A stretch of 64,000 bases of DNA from Isochrysis galbana (Eukaryota > Haptophyta > Isochrysidales > Isochrysidaceae). The position numbers and the translations under genes were made by a program. Below, piece by piece: positions 27,598-39,540 of this stretch. The first letter of the stretch is position 1. Each line of letters begins with the position of its first letter. The notes under the pieces were generated by a model. The model did no database searches and had not been told where the DNA came from. It saw only the letters and a list, made by a program, of their open reading frames with translations. The DNA is taken from the NCBI GenBank assembly GCA_018136815.1, contig CM030932.1, positions 9,972,709 to 10,036,708 on the forward strand, in the 5' to 3' direction.

Positions 27598-30190
27598 CTA
27601 GCGCGCGCTAGCCCCCTCCGGCGAGTTTCCGTGTCTCTCGATAGCGTGCGGCAAGACAAAATCTCGCCAGATGTCGGTGAGCGAGGTCTCCTGCCCGTCG
27701 AATCTTCCAGAACGCGAAAGCTGCCATCCAAGCAGCATGAGCTCAGTGGAACGGCGGCGCGCGGCGCTCGGAAATAGCTCGTGAGTCCCTGGCGACCAGG
27801 GGAGCGCGGCACGCATCACCATCTGGGCAGTCGAGCCGGGTGGCGCCTTGCCCGCCTCGTGGAGCTTGCGCGCCAGATCAAGCGGCGTGACGCAGCCGGG
27901 TGCGCGCGCGCTGCGCACGTCGGCACCGTCGCGCAGCAGTGCGCGCGCGCGCTCGGGCGGCACGATGGTGAGGTGATGGAGTGGTGTGGCCCAGTCAGTT
28001 GTGGCAGCGAGCCATGCGAAGAGCCGCACGTGTTGGTGGAGCATAGCCACTTGGGCGGGCGTGATCGAGTGGCCGTGCCCGGCTGGCGCGGCAAAGGTGA
28101 GCGAACGGTCTGCGCCGTATGCACATAGCATGTGTGCCAGGTCGAGGTTTCCCGTATAGGCGGCGGCGTGGAGCGGCGTCGGCTCGCCCTCGCCGCTGCG
28201 CTGGTTGGCAGAGGCGCCGGCGTCGAGCAGAAGTTGCACGACAGCCGTGCGACCGCCGAGCACCGCCATGTGTAGCGCAGTGACACCACGGTTGGCGGCG
28301 CGGTCGACGTTAGCGCCGGCTTCTAGGAGTGCACGCACGACCTCGGTGTGGCCGTGGTCGGAGGCCTCGTGCAAAGGCGTGAGGCCCGAGTCGGCGGAGC
28401 GGTCGACGGTGGCGCCGGCCTGCAGCAGCGCGGCGACCGTCTCCTTGTGGCCTTGTGCAGCAGCTGCGTGGAGCGAGGTCGAGCCGCCGTTGGTGGTGGC
28501 GTCGACACCCACGCCGGCGGCGAGCAGCAGCGCGACGACCTGCGTGTGACCAAAGGCGGCGGCGGCGTGCAGCGGAGTGGCACCGTTGTCGCGCGCGAGC
28601 GCGGGTGAGGCGCGGGCGCGGAGGAGCACGACGACAACCTCGGCATGACCATGCGCGGCGGCGCCGTGCATTGGCGTCATGCCGTGCTCCTCGCTCTGGT
28701 CGGGGTGGGCGCCTGCACCGATGAGCGCCTCGACCACGCCTACGTGGCCCTGCCGCGCCGCGAAGTGGAGCGGCATAGCAGACGTGCTGTCCGCGTCGGC
28801 CGCCCGCGGGTCGACGGCCGCACGTGCGGCGAGAAGTGCGCGCACGACGGGCTCGTGGCCACGCCAAGAGGCGGCGTGGAGTGCAGTATTACCGTCGGCG
28901 CGCGTCAGGTTGGCCGAGGCGCCCGCGCCTAGCAGCATCATGACGACGTCGGCACGTCCCTCGCGCGCGGCGACGTGCAGCGGCGTGGCTCGCCCGTGGC
29001 CTGCCTCGTCCACCTTGGCACCCGCCGCGAGCAGCAGCCCGACCACGCGCGTGTGCCCGCCCGCCGCTGCCGCGTGCAGCGCAGTGCGCCCGTTGTCGCG
29101 CGTCGGGTTGGCGGCGGCGCCCACAGCAAGCAGCGCCTCGACGCAGCCAACATGCCCTTGTGCGGCCGCCACGTGGAGGGCCGTAATGCCGTGCGACTCC
29201 ACCGCATCGACCGGCGCGCCATACACCAGCAGTCTCTGGAGGACGGCGCAGTGGCCAAAGCTGGCTGCAATGTGGAGCGGCGTCTTGCCATTGTCGCGCG
29301 GCACTCCCGGGTCGGCGCCCGCGGCCTGGGGGAAGAGTGGGAGGGGGGCGGGGGGCGATTTGGCTGCAAAAGTCGTGGGCAGTGGTTGGGGGTGGGGGTG
29401 GTATGGGAAGGAAAGTGAGCACTCGGGCAGGCGGGCGCACCAGCAGCGTGTCGACGACGTCGAGGTGACCCTGTCCAACTGCAACATGGAGCGCTGTCTT
29501 GCCATTGTCGTCCCTTCCTTGGTTGAGGCTGGCGCACGCAGCGACGAGGAGCGATACCATCGGCGCGTGGCCGTGTGCGGCGGCGGCATGCAGCGGTGTC
29601 GAGCCATTGTCGCGGCCGAGATTCACGTCGGCGCGTGCGCTGATCAGGAGCTGCGCCGTCTCGAGCTGACCCTGCGCCGCCGCAGCGTGCAGCGCCGTCC
29701 TACCGCTCGAATCGCGCAGCGCGTTGACGCTGAGCGCGGGAGGTGCGAGCAATCCGAGCGCACCTCCACCCCTCGCTGCCTCGTCGCCCCAGCCGCCGCC
29801 CCTCCTTTCCTCTCCGCATCTTTCCTCCCTCCCCTGCCAGCCTCTCGACGCACAACTGCCGTCTTCTCGAGAATCAAGCCCTCCCCCGCGAGTCCGCGCG
29901 TGCCCACCGGTACGTTCATGATGCCCCTCCCCGTATATCCCCTGCCCACTCCCTTGCCGCGCGTCCCCCTCGCCCATTCCCCTGGGTAGAGTGGCCCTCT
30001 CTTCCTCTCGGAGAGCGAGAGCCGTCAGAAGCGCCGAGAGAGCGAGAGAACGGCCGTGGGAGGCGGCGAGGTGGAGTGCGGAGGCGCCGTCGTCTCTAGG
30101 GGAAGGTGTGCAGAGAAGGTCCACGCTGGGGAGAAGGCTGTGAAGCGTGGGGACGTCGTCGTCGCGGGCGGCGTCCAAGAGGAGCTCCAT
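27598..30190 (-). CDS. Ankyrin-repeat protein
   Basis: Two exons (30190-29441 and 29325-27598) join in phase, and the junction restores a repeat (DTLL then AAGADPGVPRDNGKTPLH). The product is about 825 residues with some 16 ankyrin repeats of the TPLHxAAxxGH type. Between repeats 1 and 2 is about 100 residues of low-complexity Arg/Gly/Glu sequence that may hide another intron. The C-terminal 150 residues are not ankyrin: QVAMLHQHVRLFAWLAATTD, LPWSPGTHELFPSAARRRST, LMLLGWQLSRS and DIWRDFVLPHAIERH. I have seen this C-terminal pattern in other algal ankyrin proteins, but its function is unknown. There is no signal peptide or membrane segment. Start codon at 30190 (MELLLDAARDDDVPTLHSLL). Confidence 0.8.
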
Positions 30191-30214
30191 GGGGGGGAAG
30201 GGGAGGGAGAGGGG

Positions 30215-30580
30215 GGGGGGGGGTCGGAGTGGGGAAAGAAAGAGAAGAGGGAGAGGAATGTACGAGGGGAGGGAGGAGGGGGGGGGGCGGGAGGATGAGA
30301 GAGAGGGGGATCACGCCGGAAGGGGAGGGGGGGGGGGAGTCGAGAGGGAAGAGAGGGAGAGAGAGAGAAGAGAAAAGAGAGAGGGAGAGGGAGAGAGAGA
30401 GAGAGAAGAGGGAGGGAGAGGGAGAGAGGGAGGGAGAGGGTGGAGAGGGAGAAGGTGGACCGAGAGTACATTAGGAATGAGGAGGAGGGAGTGAGAGTGG
30501 GGAGGGAGGTGAGAAGGAGGAGGAACAGAGGTGAGAGAGAGTAGAAGAAGAAGAAGAAGAAGAGAGAGAGAGACTCTCCC
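30215..30580. repeat. GA- and G-rich low-complexity tract
   Basis: Irregular GGGA/GAGA sequence directly upstream of the ankyrin gene start. It may form purine-strand structures and may lie in the ankyrin promoter. Long frames here are artefacts. From 30581 to 30929 nothing else is recognised. Confidence 0.8.
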
Positions 30581-30929
30581 CTCCCCCCACGGCAGCCGCA
30601 GGAGAGAGCGCCGCGGGGGTTTCATAGATATGTGTTTTCTGAGTCTTCTAGCGTCTCTCCGCCCTCCACACTCTCTGTCGCGGGGTCCGTCGTCATGAAT
30701 TGTGGGGGGTCTTTATGATAGTTGTAGAGGAGTGACCACAGACTGCAGCTACAAAGAACATGAGAGGAGGAGGCTTCTCTAACAGGATATTCTTCTGCTG
30801 TTATGGTGAAAGAGAGGAGGAGAAGGCGACCCCCCCCCCACGGCTCTCTCTCTCTTCACGCGCTCGCTCGACTCTCGTGCGGGGCACACACACACACAGA
30901 GCCCTCTTCCAGAGAGGGAGGGGAGGAGA

Positions 30930-31438
<509 letters not shown>

Positions 31439-31489
31439 CCCCTTGCCGCTCGCGCCGTCGTCTCCGCCTGGTCTCTTCCCCCCCCCGCC

Positions 31490-31750
31490 CGCACCCCCCC
31501 TCCCTCCCCCCCCCCCTTTGGCCCGCGCGGCGCCGGGGGGGAAGATCGCGGGGAGATGTCGGGCGCCCCTCCCCCCCGCGCGGAGGAACGGGCCGGAGAA
31601 GAGGCCTTCGCGCGGGGGAGATCGTTCCACTTCGGATCTGGCGGGTGTGAGATTGCGGAGATCTCGGCCCTCGCGCGGCCGTGGGGGCGCGGGGGGGGAA
31701 GGGGGGGGGGGGGGCGCGGGGGGGGAGGGGGAGGGGGGGGCGCGCGGCCT
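31490..31750. repeat. C-run and G-run block
   Basis: Runs of 7-14 Cs at 31480-31570 and of Gs at 31690-31745. Potential quadruplex-forming DNA. From here to 32460 no gene is supported; 32280-32395 has several irregular copies of GATACGG. Confidence 0.7.
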
Positions 31751-32461
31751 CGGGAGGGCCTCCAGCCGCCGCGCGGGTGGCGCCTCGCTCCTCCCGTCGC
31801 CCATCGTCCCGTCCTCGCTGGCGACGGCGGCGCTGCTCTCTCTCTCGCTCTCTCTGTGGAAAGTAGCTCTGTGGCTCTCGCTAGGATCAGCAAACTCACG
31901 GAGCAGCAGTACAACGACTCCCACTTGCTACTTGCTAGTCGGAGGAGGGTACCTCGTACCTCGCTTGCTAGGACAAGTCCAAGTCCTAGAAATTGAAACT
32001 ATACACGATTCTACTGAGAAAATCATAAGACATAAGAGTTCATTTGCTTGTACTGATGACTGATGGCGTTCAAATAGGGGTTTTTATTAGAGTTAGAGAT
32101 AGAGATTGTCGCATCTGCGATCGACCTTTTTGTTTTAGGAATCGTCTACGTTTCCGCTATGGCCCGTGCTTGTAGGCTAGTCACCGTTGGAGAATCTCGC
32201 TACATCCTACATTCGCCTTCTTCGCCCTCTGTCTCTGTCAGAGCAAGGCTGCTCTCACTCTTGGAGATTGCGTGCGAGCCTAGATGGGAGATACGGCCTA
32301 CCGACCCTCTAGATACGGGAAATACGGTTGTATCTGGGTCAATCCCCAGATACGGCTGCCGGCTGGATACGGTCCTAGATCCTAGATACGGGTAGGGTGG
32401 TGAGGGCTAATATATAATACTACTATATATAATATACATATACATACATACACATACAGTA

Positions 32462-32940
32462 AAACTATTGTTATAGTTTGACCTATGGAGCGTGCCGCGA
32501 CCGCTCCCGAGCCCCAGGCGACCCTCGCCACCGCACCCCACCTGGGACGCCCCATGCCCCATGCCGCCCGAAGCGGCTCGTCAGAAAGCCCTCTCAAAGC
32601 CCATCCAGCCCATCCAAACCACACCCGCGCAAGCGCGCGGGGTGGCGAGCACTGGCACCGAACAGGTTGCCACCATGGCTCTGCGTAGCATGCAGGGGGT
32701 CTTGGAGACCCCCTCCAACAGTGGGAAACCCCCCCCACCCCAAGAGCACCTCATGTGGGAGGGCAGCTCAGCTACCCTCCCCATGGTGGAAACCTCTACC
32801 ATCTGTGCACCCAACATGGGAGGGCACTTCACAACCATAACCATCAATCTCCTACGGAGAGCACCCTAAGCCTCTGTTTTCCATGTTGACTCACTTCTCG
32901 TTTTCACTCCACTCCTTTGGTTGGGCCACAACAACCTACA
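32462..32940 (+). mobile_element. LINE family B head and ORF1 part
   Basis: The hairpin AAACTAT-TGTT-ATAGTTT (32462-32479) is followed by ATG at 32485 (MERAATAPEPQATLATAPHL). It follows the copy at 1212 through QVATMALRSMQGV to LLRRAP, then a stop. Family B sequence continues without a frame to about 32940. The 3' part is missing. From 32941 to 33590 no gene is supported. Confidence 0.75.
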
Positions 32941-33594
32941 ACTCAGTGCCCTCCCCCCGGAGTTTCGCGCAAGTTGCGCGTAATGGGCGATTTTGAGCCC
33001 AAATTTCGCAAAACTTTTTTCCCCACAAAAGTGGCCCAAGTTTGTCGGAGCGAAGCTCGTTCCCTCTTTGGAAACGAGCTCCGGAGGCGCACCGGCGGCT
33101 AGCGCGGCGCACGGCTCATCCGGGGAGCCCGGAACGGGCTCAACGGGAGAACGGGGAGGGCAAATGACGGGCATGTGAAATTGACGGGGAAGTGGCACGG
33201 AACGCGAATCGAAGGGACGGAGGACGTAGGGAAGGGCGCGGCGAGCAGATACCGCTTGATTGGGACTCGTAGGGACTTGTAGACTCAAAAGGATGACTCG
33301 GAAGACTCGGGGCTTGGGGGTACTCAGGGGGCTGCAGGCTGCAGGTCACCACCAGGCGATACAATGGGTAAAACCACACAAACCAACACTCTGTACTCAA
33401 ACATTCACGGTAACAGGCTGGAAACATACGTCAAACGAACCCCCTCTGGTGAGCAGATTCAGGAGTGCCCACCAGAAAAAGAGGAGAGAGAGAGAGAGAG
33501 CGAGAGAACGAGGGCTCGGGGTCAAAACACAATTCGGACTCCGGCTCGGACTACAGAGTAAAATCCAGTGCCCTCGCGAGTCCTGCCTCGAGTC

Positions 33595-33780
33595 TCGCGA
33601 GGCAGCGCCGAAGGACGCTGAAGGAAGCGCTGCGGGACAGCGCTGAAAGACGCAGAAGGACACTGAAGGACGCTGCAAGACGCGCTGCGGGACATCGCTG
33701 ACGGACAGGGGGGGGCGCTGAGAGACACTGGGAGACGCTGAGGGACGCTGGGGAACGCTGAGGGACGCGCTGGGGGACTT
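33595..33780. repeat. GACGCTGAGGGA-type short tandem repeats
   Basis: About fifteen irregular units of 9-14 bp built on GACGCTGAGGGACGCTGGG. Translated frames are artefacts. Confidence 0.8.
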
Positions 33781-33839
33781 TCGCGCGGGGGGTTGAGGGA
33801 AGAGAAGACGGCGCCTCAACGCGCGGACGCGGAAGAGAG

Positions 33840-34085
33840 CCGCCGTCTCGGCGCGCGGAGGGGGGGGAAGCGGCGGAGGGGGGGGAAGGAAATCTGCGGA
33901 GGGGGGGGAAGACCGCCGTCTCGGCGCGCGGAGGGGGGGGACCGCGCGGAGGGGGGGAAGGGAACGGCGGAGGGGGAGGGGAACAGCGGAGGGGAAGGGG
34001 AGGAGCGGAGGGGGGGGGAGGGGAGGAGCGGAGGGGGGGAAGGGGGGGAGCGAAAGGGGGGGGGGGAGAAACTGCCGAGGGGGGT
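33840..34085. repeat. G-run tract
   Basis: Many runs of 5-9 Gs on the plus strand separated by short AGC-rich spacers, including two GCCGTCTCGGCGCGCGGAGG copies. Strong G-quadruplex potential on the plus strand. Confidence 0.8.
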
Positions 34086-34086
34086 G

Positions 34087-34296
34087 AGATCGCAACACTG
34101 ACCCAATCATCCCTCACATTCAGGTATTTTTCCCGGCCTGGCCCGGGAAAATCAGGGAGTGGAGAGAGGGGAGGGAGGAGAGTTGTGGAAGGGGGGGGAA
34201 ACCGCGGAGGGGGGAATCACAATACTGACCCAATCCTCCCTCACATTCACGTATTTTTCCCGGCCTGGCCCGAGAAAATCAGGGAATGGAGAGAGG
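34087..34296. repeat. About 120-bp tandem duplication
   Basis: ACTGACCCAATCATCCCTCA with TATTTTTCCCGGCCTGGCCC and AAAATCAGGGAGTGGAGAGA occurs at 34097 and again at 34216 with a few changes. After it the units degrade into GAACTGCAGAAGGGGGAGG repeats. Confidence 0.8.
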
Positions 34297-34369
34297 GGAA
34301 GAGGGGAACTGCAGAAGGGGGAGGGAACTGCAGAAGGGGGAGGGAACTGCAGAAGGGGGGGGGCCAGTT

Positions 34370-34510
34370 CTGTTACCTGCATCTCTTACCTTAAACGCGT
34401 GGACAATTACCGTAACGGTAAAAATAAAACTCAAATCTTCGAATTTCGAGACGAAAATCGGCGAACCAGGACTGGAGCCCACGGAGAATCCGAATCGGCA
34501 CGCCTTGCGT
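34370..34510 (+). repeat. Dispersed repeat R4, copy 2
   Basis: CTTACCTTAAACG, then a block with AAATAAAACTC, AATTTCGAGACGAAAA and GGAGAATCCGAATCGGC, matches the minus strand of 54310-54180 in order and spacing. It joins the far side of the same repeat seen at 2396. It could be a SINE or an LTR fragment; I cannot define it further. Confidence 0.55.
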
Positions 34511-34571
34511 GACCACGACGAACATAGAAGACGATATATAACGAAGAAGGAGCGCGCTCATGCCGAAATAT

Positions 34572-34964
34572 TCACGCCGAGAGGCCTGAATACAACAAAG
34601 TTTCGAAATGAGTTTCACGAAACTCTGACCTGGCCCTATTCAGGAATGGTTGAGGCGTCCGCAGCCAAAACGACTCAGCCTCATTGACCTCGAGGGACCC
34701 TGCACCATCCTCACCCATCTCCTTGAGCTCGAATGCCGCGCCTCTGCTCACGACTTTACCATCGTCGTTGGTGAAGTCGTGGATTGCGTCGTACGCGAGG
34801 ACCGTGCACTTGTACAACTTCTTCTTGTCGCTCGCAGAGCACGAATCCAAAACGGAGCCCGGGACTTCGACGATTCTTCCGAAGGCTCTCTCAGCTGGCT
34901 TCACTTCCGGCAAGAATCCCAAAGACCCCCTGCCACTCTTCTTCTTGGAACCCTTCGGAGGCAT
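34572..34964 (-). CDS. Small basic/acidic protein, unknown
   Basis: A 130-residue frame starting MPPKGSKKKSGRGSLGFLPE. Residues 20-90 (PAERAFGRIVEVPGSVLDSC, then YKCTVLAYDAIHDF and GAAFELKEMGEDG) look like a small beta-rich domain; the remainder is weaker. The start at 34964 has a plausible Met-Pro-Pro context. The last 30 residues may run past a splice site, so the real end is uncertain. No family recognised. Confidence 0.4.
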   Translation of the reverse strand: MPPKGSKKKSGRGSLGFLPEVKPAERAFGRIVEVPGSVLDSCSASDKKKLYKCTVLAYDAIHDFTNDDGKVVSRGAAFELKEMGEDGAGSLEVNEAESFWLRTPQPFLNRARSEFRETHFETLLYSGLSA

Positions 34965-35212
34965 CGCAAGGCCTGCAGCCTACAGCGAGCGAGCACTGAG
35001 GCAAAGGGCAGAGGACCACGGCGACAGAGGGAGGGCTGTGCTTTGTGCTGAGGTACTTACATCGGGAATCGGACACACACACATGTAAGCAAATATGTGT
35101 TGAGGTGTTTCATTACATAAATATCTTGTCCTCCCCGCCTCTTTTGTGGCGGGCTTTACATAAAGATAAAGAGAGAGAATGACATTAGAATGATAAAAGA
35201 GGGAGGGGGGGG

Positions 35213-35797
35213 GGTAGGGCCTGACAAGAGTTGCTCGCTCAGACCCCCAAAGTTGCTCGCAAAAGTTGCTCGAAATAGGCCCCAAAAGGGGCAAAGTTGC
35301 TCGCAGAGTTGCTCGAAGTTGCTCGGAGTTGCTCGTTCATTGTTCATTGCGCCGCGATCGCCGCGCCGCGTGCTGCCGGGCGTCAGCGCGGCGAGAGGGA
35401 ATGCTCGGAACACTGCAGGGAACAGGATAGCGGCGCGGCGGGCGTTAGTTAGAACCCATGCACTTTTCATTCATAAACATGATGTTTATGTGAATAAGAA
35501 GAGGCAGAGGGGAGGAGGGCGTTCCGCAAGTAGGTGCTCTTCTATCGATCCACCGATGTTTATGTGAATAAGAAGAGGCAGAGGGATTAAAGTTAAAGTT
35601 GCACGCTCGGCCTATCTATAGATCTAGGAGGGGTAGGTTGCTCCTCTAACGGGCCTATCTATGGGTAAGTTGCTAGGTAAGTTGCTCGAGTTGCTCAATG
35701 TTGCCTGTGGCCCTTAAAGTTGCTCAAAAGTTGCTCGCCCTCTCAAACACCCCAAAGTTGCTCAAAAAGTTGCCGGCAACTCTTGTCAGGCCCTAGG
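35213..35797. mobile_element. 585-bp TIR element with subterminal repeats, hAT-like
   Basis: The ends TAGGGCCTGACAAGAGTTGC and its exact inverse form 20-bp perfect terminal repeats. Both ends are flanked by a G run, compatible with an 8-bp duplication of GGGGGGGG. Inside each end the motif AGTTGCTCG is repeated many times (35225-35340 and 35690-35770). Two copies of GATGTTTATGTGAATAAGAA lie in the middle. No transposase is encoded, so it is non-autonomous. The TAGGG terminus is typical of hAT elements. Confidence 0.8.
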
Positions 35798-35947
35798 GGG
35801 GGGGCTCGTTTCGCAAGTGGAGTAAGTAAGGGGCGGGGGGGAAGGGGGGGGGGCGCCAAATTCGACGAGTTATTTCTTGTAGAATACTAGATAAAGTGGA
35901 TATAAATGTTGCAAATGTCATTTCTAGCACGGCGAACAGCAGACCGT

Positions 35948-36015
35948 TGATGGCGCGCTGGGAGCTCTCGCCAGTCGCATGGCTGGGGGTTGCGGTTCGA
36001 GTCCCCCCTTGGGGT
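35948..36015 (+). other. tRNA-like (box A and box B) segment
   Basis: GATGGCGCGCTGGGA resembles an A box and GGTTCGAGTCCCCCC contains an exact B box at suitable spacing. The stems do not fold into a proper tRNA: the T arm has extra bases and the acceptor ends do not pair. It is more likely a tRNA-derived SINE head or tRNA relic than a working tRNA gene. Confidence 0.35.
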
Positions 36016-36829
36016 GACTCAAGATTCTTTCTCCTCAGAGTACACCTTCACGGGGGCTCTGAGGAGGCTGCAGCCTTTTTTGCAAAAATCTATGCCAGCT
36101 TATTTATGGAGACTACAGTCCGACTATGAAATCCTAGTCACGGCCCTCGGAGTGGACTACGAGTCCTAGTCCGCAGGATAGGTATGACTAGACTAGCCTA
36201 GTCCAGCTGATGGTATGACTTGGACCTACCAGTTTGGGAAATTCTATGACTAGGCTGGAATCACTGGAATCACGTACAGCCTTGTTTCCTGGGTGTCTTT
36301 GTCCGTCGTCCGTCGTCCTGTCGTCAGTCGTCATCCGTCGCTCTCGCTCTCGTCGCTCTCGCTCTCGTAACATTCATACCCTACAGCCTCGCCTCTCCTC
36401 GCCAGCCCCTGCCATCACAGCCCTCCTCTCACTCGCCCTCGCCTCTCGCCACTCGCTCGATGTCGTTCACGCCGCCGTCCTCGCCCTCGCTCAAGCCCGC
36501 CTGCCCGCCTTCCTCTGCTGACGGGCTTCAGCCCGTCATCGTCTCCGAAGTCGTCTCCTCAGCCGCGCCTGCCGCCGGCTTGCCACCTTCCTCATTGCCC
36601 TCAGGCCCTATGGGCCATCCCAATTCGTCAGAGAAGGGCGATGACGGGCGAGGGTAGAATGTACCTGACTAGCGATAGGTGTGTAGCCCTGAATCTTCAG
36701 ATCTTTTTTTAGGAACATGTCAGCTAACATTCTACACAGATTTCGTGAACTATAACTTAAGTCGTTAGCCGTCGGGCGCCACCCCCTAGCGGGGTACGAC
36801 GACGCCCGAAAGGAGGAATCACTCACTCT
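36016..36829. other. Non-coding interval
   Basis: Contains scattered CTAGTC/GACTAG repeats (36110-36210) and a CGTCGTC/CTCTCG simple stretch (36300-36370). No gene is supported. Confidence 0.4.
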
Positions 36830-37015
36830 TACTCCCCTTTCTCACACCCCTGGTCAAAGCAGCGCGCGCGGCCTCCCCTCTCCCGGGATTCCACATGAAG
36901 GGAAGTGGGAGAGGGGGAAGAAGATGTGGTAGGTCAGGGAGAGTAGATAGGAGTATCACAAGAACTCTGCCACACACCGTGCTAGTAGTAGCGGCTGGTT
37001 TGTTGAGTTTTTTTT
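36830..37015 (+). mobile_element. Diverged LINE 3' end
   Basis: Order and spacing match the family 3' UTR (GGTCAAAGCAGCGCGCGCGG, then the GGGAAGTGGGAGAGGG region, ACTCTGCCACACACCG and a final run of eight Ts), with roughly one base in four changed. This is the oldest tail copy in the window. Nothing recognisable follows up to 37572. Confidence 0.6.
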
Positions 37016-37572
37016 GACATCTCCGCGCACTGCGGCTGAGCATCACACAATCTTTCAATGCCGGGGAACTTGAGGTGAAGATATAGCGACAACAAATAAC
37101 GGCGCACAGATATACAACTATCAAAACTCCTTTCGAGCCTGCAGTCTTGCTTGCTTGCTTGCTAAGGGCTGAAAAATCTGGTTGACTGAAGAGCGCGGAT
37201 GATACGGATGCAGGCCACGCAATTGCGCTTTGCTTGGATGCACATGCACGTGTCACTGTCCGCGTAAATACGAAGGGCAGACTCTGATTGAGAGCAAATA
37301 AAGACCAAGACCCGTAAAGCATTAGCTGAAAAGGTTCAAAAGGTACACAACGATTTCTGATGGGGGCGAATCGTGAATCATGATGCCAGAGCGCATTTAA
37401 CGCCTGCTCCGAGTGTGCACTCTTCGGCTGATGATCGCCAACTTGTAGCCGTTCGGCGTCAAATCAGAGTTGTTTCGAGTACAACTCAGGTGGTAAGTGT
37501 CCTGCTCCATGACTGGCAGGAGTGTAATAGCGTGATGTGACGTCATTGACGAGCACCGAGCGACCGCGTGTT

Positions 37573-39540
37573 TCAGTTGACGAGCTGCAGGAGTTCGTCG
37601 ATATCTACGTCGAACCCTGCTTCTACGACGTTTGCATGTGTGAGTCCCTGCGAGATCAGACAGTAGGAGTCTTCCGTTAGTCTGACAGCACAAGAAATCG
37701 GCTGCCAATGCCGTCGGAATACGAGGCTCAGGTGTGTGCACACCTCGATCACGTTGAGCAGATCGCTCTGATCAGAGGCGTCCGATTCGAAAGAGCAGGT
37801 GCTTGCTGTACTTGATGCGGAGCGTGTTAGTTCCTCAAGCATAGCCACATCATCTGGCTGCTGATCGACCACGCGCTGGTAGGCCTCGGCGGCGGTGGCC
37901 CTGTAAGCTTGCATGTCGCGTGCACTTGGGACTTGCCCCTCTCCTTGCTTGCTTTGCTCGTTCAGAATTCGCCTGTGGATCTTGGCGTACGCCCGAGCTG
38001 CAGAGCTCGAGAGTGACTTGCGCGGCTGAATGGGTGCGAATTGGCTCAGGCGCATACTTATCATCTAGGCGCACGAAACCGGGGGAGACGGGGATGAGAT
38101 GGCCGCCACGTTCAGGCTGTGTGTAGAAAAGCGCAACAAGTGGCCGATGGGCTCAGCGGGTTCTGAGTTGCCTCAATCCCGCCTATTGTAGGCTGTGCTC
38201 GCTCACCCGGCTGTGATTGTTGGCCAAGAGTCCCGCCACCGCCGCTGGCGCAAGCTTCAGCGGCTCCGCCACGGATGTGTGCTGGATGGCCTTGGCGATC
38301 ACTGGCGCCGGCTTACTCGCCTTCCTGTCGAAGACGAGCCGCTTCTTGAATGATTGCGGAGGTGTTTGCGCAGTCGGCGATGATTTCGAGTGACTGGAAG
38401 TCCGTATGGGCGAGTGAAATGCTACTTTTGACGCACTTTGTCTGAGGCCTGCGTACCATCTAAAGCCCTCCTGAGTCATTCGTAGGCAGCGTCGAAAGCC
38501 ACCATCAACATTTCCAATGGCCTACAAGCCAATGAGATGATCCAGTCATTTAAGTAGCCAGGACGCATTCAGGCAGTCTACCGAAAGGCGCATGCCGATC
38601 AAAGTACAGGCCGTGAACATCCGGTCCTACAAGCCGGATTCGATGCAGCCCTACGACTGGCGCTCACCATGTGACTCGCCGAATGAGCTTGCGCAGGATT
38701 CCATCCGTTGTCAACCAGGTAGCCTATGAGCTGGGTCTCCTCAGGCGGCGGTGGACTGAGCTTGACGTCGAACGACAGCATCTCGGGCGCCAGAGTTGAC
38801 AACGGAGACAAGTCGAAAGCAATGCAGTCTTTGGGGAAGGCGGAGTCGCGGAGCCTCTGCAGGCACAACGATTGGAGCGACAGTTGATGTGCCAGTGGGC
38901 AGTCCATGCTCGCGTTCGTGGGTAGCAAGCCCTCACCTGTCGCTTCTTCTCCTGCGCGAGCTGCCTTAGCGTGAGTCGAGCGGGACGGGTGTCGACAGGG
39001 ATATGCGGCATCTGCTCCTTGACGTTAAGCTCGGCGCTACTGGAGTGCTTGTAGACGCCACCATTTATGACTATCACAAGCAGGGCGTCTCCACTGTGGT
39101 GGCTTGGAAACGTCAACTGTCGAAGCTCACGGGCCTCTTCTTGGACCGACTGCGGTCGGGCATTGTCCTCTTTGTCTGAGGAGTGAACCTGCTTTGCAAC
39201 AACCGCCCGCTTGACCGATGGAAACTTGTAGCTCTCGCTCATGAGCTGGTTTGCTGCCCTGGCCATCGTCTCGCTCTCCGAGTGCCGCCTGCAAGGAGCA
39301 GAGGCAGGCCTGAGAGGCACGCGGGGAGGCCGTTGGGGCTCATTGAGGTGCGCGTGGTCATCGCCCCGAGTGCTCCATACTCGCGCGCGCGGGGAGGACG
39401 AGGGCTACGCTGAACAGGGAAGGCTGCTGACCCTCGCCGTTGCGGAGAGAGCTCGTCGAACATCATTCTGCCGTCGGCGATCGTTCCGTCCGCTCGCAGC
39501 GTGTTCAAACGAATTGATGAGCCTGATGAAGGATAAGATG
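37573..39540 (-). CDS. Five-exon gene, product not recognised
   Basis: Exons of about 39540-39432, 39288-38937, 38856-38668, 38470-38207 and 38064-37573 join in consistent phase at GT-AG sites. Exon 2 has RAANQLMSESYKFPSVKRAV and a beta-like GDALLVIVINGGVYKHSS. Exon 3 has PPPPEETQLIGYLVDNGWNP, faintly like a UBA-type helix. Exon 4 is basic (KKRLVFDRKASKPAPVIAKA). Exon 5 has AYAKIHRRILNEQSKQGEGQ, a Ser-rich stretch and an acidic end (DVDIDELLQLVN). There are no membrane helices. The 5' end is uncertain; codon use is less GC-extreme than neighbours. From 39541 to 40173 no further gene is supported. Confidence 0.55.

Noticed and set aside
28310..29989. Long frames antisense to and in alternative frames of the ankyrin gene, including a 436-residue plus-strand frame
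   Set aside because: GC-rich codon bias opens shadow frames; only the minus-strand ankyrin frame shows conserved repeats and an in-phase intron.
31443..32063. 206-residue plus-strand frame
   Set aside because: Low-complexity Pro/Arg/Gly translation of C and G runs.
35948..36015. A functional tRNA gene
   Set aside because: Acceptor and T stems do not pair; only the promoter-like boxes fit.
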